From: Symsagittifera roscoffensis
Taxonomy: Eukaryota; Xenacoelomorpha; Acoela; Convolutidae
Assembly: GCF_963678635.1 (NCBI RefSeq)
Contig: NC_087062.1
Coordinates: 70,215,345 to 70,275,344 of the forward strand
Reading direction: 5' to 3'
DNA: 60,000 bases
Part shown: one piece after another, positions 26,601-35,600 of the stretch
Position numbering within the stretch: the first letter of the stretch is position 1
Layout of the letters: each line of letters begins with the position of its first letter
Translations under genes and position numbers: made by a program
The notes under the pieces: generated by a model
Told to the model about the DNA's origin: nothing
Seen by the model: the letters and a program-made list of their open reading frames with translations, nothing else
The model's database searches: none

Positions 26601-29600
26601 TTATAGTGCTAATTTACTCTCGGAACATTTTTGCAACCGGGAAATTGAAAGTTTCTCGAAACGGTACAGAGCTTGCAAGTTGTATAACAAGTTGGAAAAC
26701 CTACGTTTTTAATTCAAAATTGGGAATTGGTTAGATATATTTATAACCTATGAAGAAATTCAAAAAAATTGCACCCCAGGGTTTAATGCTACTGGAAATC
26801 TTCCGATGGGCTGCAATTTCTGTGGAAACAAAACGACCTATCAAAAACTTCTATTTCTCGCATTTTTTACGAAAAAATTCGTAGTTTTCGCAATAAAAAA
26901 AACTCAGAAAAACTTGGAAAAATTTTATCAAAGACAAAAAATTCTTTCTCATCATCATCTCGTAAAAAGCAGTGTAAGAGCAGGCGGCACAAGAATGTGA
27001 ACAACAGTTTTCCTCATGTTTTGAAATCGATTTTATGAATTTGAAAAAAAAACTAAAAATTGAAGATTTTTTTTCTATTTTTTTATTCGTTATTTTGTTT
27101 GGTTTTTTAAACCTAATTATTACAACCTGTAGGGGCGAACGCTTAGTGGATCCTAGGACCCCGTTGTCTGTCCTCTCCAGGTCTCAGTTTTTGATGCTTT
27201 GATTGTATGTTTATTCATTTTGGAGAAATTTTTTCTTTCTTTCTTGTAATTTGAAAGATAATGAAATTTGAATCTTACTTAAACGCGCTCAATTCATAAA
27301 ACACAAGTCAAGTCCCTGAGGTGACAACTAAGCCGGCAAGAAATAAACAGACTAGTTAAATCATTTGGTAGCTGGGTATATTAATAACCTCACGAAATAC
27401 AGCTTTATTTCTGCAAATGGTGTGCAGAGGCAACGTCCATTCCTGGGACGACAGAGGTTCAGGGTTAGAATCAGGTCATGGTCTGTTTTTAAGTAAATAA
27501 AAAACTTCGGCGATGATTACATAAGTAATTTAATTGTAGAAACGTCAGCTACAGTTGTGACACCCTATTTAGCCTTTATTATCAACCTTTCTTTTTTCAA
27601 GGGAGTGTTTCCCAAAGAACTTTGCAAAGCCAAGGTGTTTCCTGTACACTAAGAAGTTTATTTTTTTTCCCGAAAATGACAAGATCACTGTGATGATATA
27701 TTCAAACAAAACAACTTGCTAGCTGTATCTGAGAATCATATCTACGAACTTTTGAAATTTGTTCTCAAATCTGCACTGTGAATGCTTTTTGAATGAAATG
27801 TTTCCTTTTCAAATTTCTAAGAAGATTATAGTGCTAATTTACTCTCGGAACATTTTTGCAACCGGGAAATTGAAAGTTTCTCGAAACGGTACAGAGCTTG
27901 CAAGTTGTATAACAAGTTGGAAAACCTACGTTTTTAATTCAAAATTGGGAATTGGTTAGATATATTTATAACCTATGAAGAAATTCAAAAAAATTGCACC
28001 CCAGGGTTTAATGCTACTGGAAATCTTCCGATGGGCTGCAATTTCTGTGGAAACAAAACGACCTATCAAAAACTTCTATTTCTCGCATTTTTTACGAAAA
28101 AATTCGTAGTTTTCGCAATAAAAAAAACTCAGAAAAACTTGGAAAAATTTTATCAAAGACAAAAAATTCTTTCTCATCATCATCTCGTAAAAAGCAGTGT
28201 AAGAGCAGGCGGCACAAGAATGTGAACAACAGTTTTCCTCATGTTTTGAAATCGATTTTATGAATTTGAAAAAAAAAACTAAAAATTGAAGATTTTTTTT
28301 CTATTTTTTTATTCGTTATTTTGTTTGGTTTTTTAAACCTAATTATTACAACCTGTAGGGGCGAACGCTTAGTGGATCCTAGGACCCCGTTGTCTGTCCT
28401 CTCCAGGTCTCAGTTTTTGATGCTTTGATTGTATGTTTATTAATTTTGGAGAAATTTTTTCTTTCTTTCTTGTAATTTGAAAGATAATGAAATTTGAATC
28501 TTACTTAAACGCGCTCAATTCATAAAACACAAGTCAAGTCCCTGAGGTGACAACTAAGCCGGCAAGAAATAAACAGACTAGTTAAATCATTTGGTAGCTG
28601 GGTATATTAATAACCTCACGAAATACAGCTTTATTTCTGCAAATGGTGTGCAGAGGCAACATCCATTCCTGGGACGGCAGAGGTTCAGGGTTAGAATCAG
28701 GTCATGGTCTGTTTTTAAGTAAATAAAAAACTTCGGCTCGAAAAAAATATGGGAACGGATCAAAAATAAATGAATCACGGAAAATCAACATGAAATTTTA
28801 TTTGAGTTTACCTGTGAACAAATAATCTTATCATTTGAAACGTTAATTGTTTGCTTCAATATTGCCACTCCCTTTGACAATTGATCAATCGTTTTCTATT
28901 TCAGATGGAGATAAAATTTGGATCGAGAAGTAAAAAGGGGATAGTTGTGATGTTGATCGGTTAAATTTTGCAGAAGGGGGAAGTAAGGAAGAAAGTCGCG
29001 TGCAGAAGGTGAACAAGGAGTCGTGCTGTCTTCAGGCGGCTGAAGTGGATTGATGCAGCTACTGGTCCTGTGGTTAAAATGAAGAGTGAGCGAAAATATC
29101 CTTAACCGAAGTGAAGGAAAAATGTATTTGGTAAGAGGACCAACCATTGCTTTTCGAATTATTATTTTGAATTGTTTGTTTGTATCATCGAGTTTTTTGA
29201 TCGCTCGTCGTCTTTCATCGCCAATTTCTGCAATCTTCAATCGGTCGCACACAAAGCTTCCCAATCTCTGTTATCACTTGCACTACCCTCACTAGACTAT
29301 CGTTTCAAGTATATACACTTTCCAGACCGCCAAGTGGCCATAAAAAAGGCGAGTTAACATCGGTTCCGATTCTGTTGCTGAAGTTTTGTTTTTCTACAAG
29401 GTTCCGATTCTGTTGCTGCATAGCGTTTAGATACTTGAAGATTAAGAGCTGGTCAAATAATTTATTGGAAGTCGAATCGTTTGAAAATCATTTGAATCAA
29501 TTATCAATTTTTTTCAGCTCATTAATGGTAGGATCAGTACAATGAGTATTTGACTTGACATGAAACCATTTTAACGACACCAATGGAAAGAGCAACGCAG

Positions 29601-32600
29601 TGTCTTTAGCATCAACCTAAACTGATGCATTTGGATTTGAGTTGTGTATAGCTTCCGTCTACCAAAGCAAAGTATAGATCTCGTCTAGTTTGAGTTTTAC
29701 TCAATTTGTGATACAGAAGTTTCATTGACGTAACAGCATCTTCCAAAAAACATGCAGAAATTGAATCCCTTGCTGGTATATTGGCCCGTTTGTGAACTAA
29801 TTTTTGAACATGATCGAGAAGGCTGCCTATCAGGCGCCTTGTCTTGCCATAGATACTTCACTTGAATTAGCTCGTTAAGTCATCCGATGAAGTTCGTTCC
29901 ATTATCACACAAGATATGCTTGGGCATCCTTGTTGAGCGATGAACCTCCTGATAACCTTCAAGCATTCTTCGTCGTCTTGACTCTTATGACCAGGAAATA
30001 CTAATGAGTGTGAGCGAGCGATATTGGCAACCTGTCAAGGTGTAGTTGTACCAGGTCAATATGGCGTATCACAGTTCTTGCGTAATGAGTGTTCACCGGC
30101 GAGATTATCGGAACTCATCTGCCTCATTTAGCCAGTCAGCTGTTGCGAGTCGTCAATCAACTTAAAGCGATAGCTCATTGCCTTTGATTGGATATAGCTG
30201 AAGGAGACGTGATGTCCGGCTGATGTCTAAGCCGTTTTGGAATGATTTTTTATTCCTCCAAAATGCTGTCCTTGAGCATATCGTCCCAGAACATACAGGC
30301 CTAAATTTCGAAGCTGATTCAGATCGTCGGTGTTATTCAGAAGTTTCCAGTCGAGTTTTGTGATAAAGGTTCCCGCAAAGGCTCTGTCTTACCTAAAGAT
30401 CCCTATGGTTGAACTTTTTCCAGCACTGATCCTCAATCCAGCGTCCAGTCCTGATTGCTTTTGATGCATGAATCTTTTCCTTCCCACAAGCTGCCTGAAT
30501 GAATGAACAGGATGATTTCGTCGAATGACCAGTTGAGCTCGTTTTTCTCTTCATTTGCTTCGAGAATGGCAGCTTGTCCTGGAAAACGATCTTGATTTCT
30601 CTGCAACAATGAGGCTAATGATCGCTAAACATGCTAATTTTGCAACTCATCTTGTAAGATTGGCTGGGCTTTGAAGAGTCAAACGTGTCTCCACTTGACC
30701 GCTGGTAGCATCTGTTGAACTTGAGCAATGCGGCTGACCACAAAATTAGATTATCTAATTGGAATTGAACTAATCCAAGCAAGTGCTAGTCTTGAATCAC
30801 TTCATGCGTTGTATTCTACCACCAACTGCAAAATTACGATTGACTTGACGACATTTCAGGAGTTTAGAGCCCATAGTCAGTGAACAAAGCTCAAGTCTTG
30901 TGATTTAAACTGTCTTCCTTGGTGCAAATTGTACTTTGGCGGCTAGCAATGAAGTGCGTGTTCTGCTTCTTAGTAGCCCTGACATATTTGGCTGCTCCGA
31001 TAGCTATCTCCACTGCATCACAGAAGAGATAACAATCACTTTTTTTGAAAGCATTCGTCTGCCAAATCTGAAGGAACAACTACGGAAGACAGAAAACTTC
31101 CAAACCATTAACTTTTAAAAAACTTTTGTACGTTTTTCTCCCTTTTAGCGTGTTTCAGCCGGCCAGATTATGCTGGATGAAGCCCTGATTTTACTTTCTG
31201 ATTTTTGATCTCGAGTGAGAATTTCTCGAACGTGCATTGTTTAAACACGTTCTGGTTCTTTTCGGGTAGTTAATTTCTGAACTTTTCGCTCTGAAAAAAC
31301 TTCCGTCGAATTTGACTGCAATATAGAAATGAGCAAAAAAAACATTATAGGAAGCACGTGAACGGTTGTGTTGACGGGGTTGGTTTCACGGAAGCGAATT
31401 TATCCTTATACCGATATTGGAATCAATTAAAAACTGGAAGCTATTTGAGTGCACCAGTTTTGACGATGCAATCATTGACTGCTATAAATAAATCTCATAT
31501 CATGCAGTTTGTCGGGTATATATATCACTATAACCTTAAAACTTGTTGCCCAATTCTGATTGTCCAAGAATTTGTCCAGAGTGTCAATGATACTGGCACT
31601 TTCTGATGGTTTTTTTGTTTTTTTTCCCTCAGTAACTGCACCAATGATGTAACCATACTCAAAGAAAGACTCTCGAAATGCCAGTTTTGTCTGTTCATTA
31701 CCTGTTTCATCCGCGGTATCTGACAAGAATTTAATGGCGTGATTGCAACTAGAAGAGTCAAGATTGATAGCACGAGTTATATGTTACGTTTCAATTGAAT
31801 CATCTTCTCTACTCCATCTTCTCAACTTGCTTGTCAATCTTAGCAGTGTCACCAATATCATTGAGTACTATGCGATAGAAGGAAAGCGACTGTATCAAAC
31901 CGAAAACGAAATTTTTTTTAGTTATCACAAACTGCCAGTAAAGGATTAATTATCGGAAAACTAATATGGAATTTTAATCGAATTTTTATGTGAGCAAGTA
32001 ACGATATCAATCAAAACGTAATTGGTTTGCTCCTGCATTTCTGCCCCCTTTGATACTTGATCATTTCTTTTACATTCCACAGGAGATGAATTTGGACTGA
32101 TTAGTAACAAGGCTGATAATGTAAAATTCTCGGCTTTTAATTTGGGAAGTTGGAAGACGGTGGTGATATAGTAGGTAAATAGGGATTTAGTGTTGTCTTC
32201 AGGCAGCTGCAGTAAATAGATGCATCTCCTGGTCCTGTTGTGAAGAAGAAGACGGGTGAAAACATTGATATCAGCAGTGTAGGAAGGAATTAATTAGTAA
32301 GAGGATCAGAAAAGATTGCTTGTAGCCTTTCATCGCTATTCATCGGCAACCTCCGCAATCTTAGAATGATCTGATCGGTCATGAATTGAGTATAGCTTCT
32401 ATCTGAAAATGCAGAGCATACATCTTGTCCAGTTTAAGTTTCCCTTTATTGCTTAATGTTTCGTGATAACAGTTTCAGCGACTTAACAGCAGCTCATGAA
32501 AGTTCGGAGGCCATATCATCTGAAAATTGTCTTTCTCGGTTAGGCAGTCAGCTTCTGTGAGTGGTGCAACAACCTAAGGCAATTCAGCTGAAGGAGGGTT

Positions 32601-35600
32601 GATGTCTGGGCCATTTTGGGTTGTTTTTTTTTCTTCGTCGAAATAATGCTTATGAGCGTCTCCCGTCCAAGACGGTTCAGCCCTTAACTTCGAAGCTGAT
32701 TCCGATCGTCGTTAATTTTCTTCAAAACCTCCAAGTTGAACTTTGCAACAAAGGCTACGTTTTACTGAGAGATCACAATCATTTAACTCGAACACCTTCC
32801 AGCTCTTTTCGTCTATCAAACGTCTAGTCCTTATTCCTTTTGCTGCGGCGTATTTTGCCACGATGATTTCGTCGAATAAGCATTTGAACTCATTCTCTCT
32901 TCATTTGCTCCGAAATTTGCATCTTGTTCTGGAATACAATCTTAATTTGTCTACAACAAAAGATTCCTGACCACCAAGCGTGCAAGTTTCGCAATTCAGA
33001 TGTTTGGTGATTTGGAACGTATTTCAACTTGTCGGTTGGTAGCATCTGTTGAATTTTAAAAAAAAGCGGTTGTCCACAAAAGTAGACATCTGTTGTGAGA
33101 AGCTGAGACTTATCAGCAGCTCAAGAAAGATCGGAGGCCATATCATCTGAAAATTGTCTTTCTCGGTTAGGCAGTCAGCTTCTGTGAGTGGTCCAACAAC
33201 CTAAGGCAATCCAGCTGAAGGAGGCGTAATGTCTGGGCCCTTTTGGGTTGTTTTTTTTTTCGTCGAAGCAATGCTTATGAGCGTCTCCCGTCCAAGACGG
33301 TTCAGCCCTTAACTTCGAAGCTCATTCCGATCGTCGTTAATTTTCTTCGAAACCTCCAGTTTGAACTTTGCAACAAATGCTACCTTTTACTGAGAGATCA
33401 CAACCGTTTAACTCGAACAACTTCAAGCTCTTTTCGTCTATCAAACGTCTAGTCCTAATTCCTTTTGCTGCGGCGTATTTTGGCCACGATAGTTTCGTCG
33501 AATGATCATTTCAACTCATTCTCTCTTTATTTGCTCCGAGATTTGCATCTTGTTCTGGAATACAATCTTAATTTGTCTACAACAAAAGATTCCTGACCAC
33601 AAACCGTTTCGCAAAAAACCAAGTTTCGCAATTCAGATGTTTGATGATTTGGAACGTATTTCAACTTGTCGGCTGATAGCATCTGTTGAATTTAAAAAAG
33701 CGGTTATCTACAAAAGTAGCTTTTCTGCTTAGATCAGCTCTGATATAAGCAAGTGCCATTCCTGAACCACTCCAGGGTTTGATATCTACCACAATTTCTA
33801 TTGACTTCAAGACACCTTTCAGGAGTTTGCAGCCCAGAAATGTTGTGGTAAAGAGAAGCTATTCTTGTAGGATCGCGTCTTCTCTGTTAGGACCATCTGC
33901 TGCTCACGCTTTAGTTTGAGAGATCCTTGAATGACCTCTAGCAACCTGACTCTCTTGTTTATGAATATCAGGATTCTATCAACTCAAAAACTTCAGTACC
34001 AACGTGAGCAGTTTCCAATGCCTCTTAAGATTCAAGATCAAGATTCTCGAAGAGCAGGAAAGGATGCAAGTCAGTTCCTGATGACCTTACGAGTGGCTTG
34101 ATCGATTGCAAAGTCTCACTGAAGACTGAAAAAAATGAAGAAGTTGCGGAACTTGCTTTAGAGCATGACTCGTCAACAAACTGCTAAGATACACCACCAA
34201 TTTCTGAACTGGTGACAGCTTCTCAATTTCATGGACAGTTGATCAAAACTCAATGAAGCTCAGTCAGGCAGTGAAAACGCCACTGAAGCTACGAAGAAAG
34301 ATCTGCAGCAATCTTGTAGGTTCGATCTGTGCAGTTGTTAAAAGGTTGAGAGCCTGACTCGATGCAGCCCACTTTCTCGTTGCGGCTTGTAGAGTTTGGC
34401 GAGCAGTCGTGACTGATTTCTGAGATTCTTGTAGGTTCGATCTGTGCAGTTGTTAAAAGGTTGAGAGCCTGACTCGATGCAGCCCACTTTCTCGTTGCGG
34501 CTTGTAGAGTTTGGCGAGCAGTCGTGACTGATTTCTGAGATTGACCAAATGCTAGATCAAACTCTTAATCATCACTGATAGCTCAACTCATCTTGGTTGC
34601 AACTGAGGCTAGCAAAAAGGTCGCTGATTTGAGCAACTTGCCGTTTCAAAACTCGCATAAGCTTTTCCATAGCTGATGGAGTTTGAATTTCTGTAGTGGG
34701 CTCAGCCAGTGTGGCCAGTTTTCTTAGGTCAGGAGGCGGACCAGAAAGAAAACTTCGCGATAACCTGAAAACAACTGTATCAAAACAAAAGACGAAGTTT
34801 TAACAAATTACGGGTAAATGAAATGAATAAATTATGGGAAAAATAACGCCTTTTATTGGACTTCACAGGTGGACAAATAATCTCATACTTTAAAACGCGC
34901 TGTATTTGCTCCAACGCGCCCTATTTGCTATGAATGTGTTTCAAGCCAGAATCTGCTTTTTAGCTAATAAACACAGAAGCAAAGCTAAGACTTCTGTAAA
35001 CGAACAACAACATAGGAGCAAGAGTTTTAAGATCTCGACAAAACTCGAATTGGCAAAACAATCACTGACTGGTGTATAACATGGTAACATCGTTTGCATA
35101 ATTTGAAACAATTCAATTCCCAACTCCCGAATGAGTATTTTTTATACAGATGAAACTATGGCATACTGCTCAAGATAAATTATAACTCAAGATAAAACCG
35201 GTAATTCTCAGAACTTTTCAAGAATTAGACATTTAACTGAACCTTCTAAAGGGCAAGAAAGAAAGTCCCTTGATTAAAAATCCGAAGTACTAATTTACTA
35301 TTAATTTCTAAAAACTAGAGTTCCTTTCAAATAAGCCATTACAATTTCTTCGGAAGCGTTCAAGACCATTATCAACAAAAATTTAACATCGGGTGATCAA
35401 TTTTTTAATCAGATGATTTGCCATCCACGTGAAACTTGCACTTGACAGGGTCCCTGAAATTCTAAATCCATCTTTAATTGTTTTTAGAACTAACCATGAA
35501 ACTTAGAATCGTTGTCTAGGAAAGTTTTCTTATCTATGGCTTCCACGTCCATTGGCTCCATGTAGAACAAGTCAACAAAACCGGTAATCCCAGGTCGGAG

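Larger units (their letters stand above)
26280..28730 (+). repeat. Tandem duplication of a 1225-bp unit (LINE RT relic plus flank)
   Basis: Unit 1 is about 26280-27504 and unit 2 about 27505-28730. I saw only four differences by eye (one A-run length, three substitutions). Each unit starts CTTCGGCGATGATTAC, contains a decayed RT segment (FPKELCKAKVFP can still be read) and ends in a tRNA-like relic. The near-identity means a very recent duplication or an assembly artefact. Confidence 0.85.
31881..34930 (-). pseudogene. Decayed BEL/Pao-type retrotransposon, copy 2
   Basis: Related to copy 1 over its LTR-like left end and over 32490-33100. The right part (34560-34740, minus strand) has a Gag-like helical segment with EKLMRVLKRQVAQISDLF. 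Internal duplications and many stops show it is dead. Confidence 0.5.

Noticed and set aside
31358-31773. Possible host exon on either strand
   Set aside because: Overlapping frames on both strands, no splice sites in agreeing phase with the ROCO-like exons, no recognised motif.
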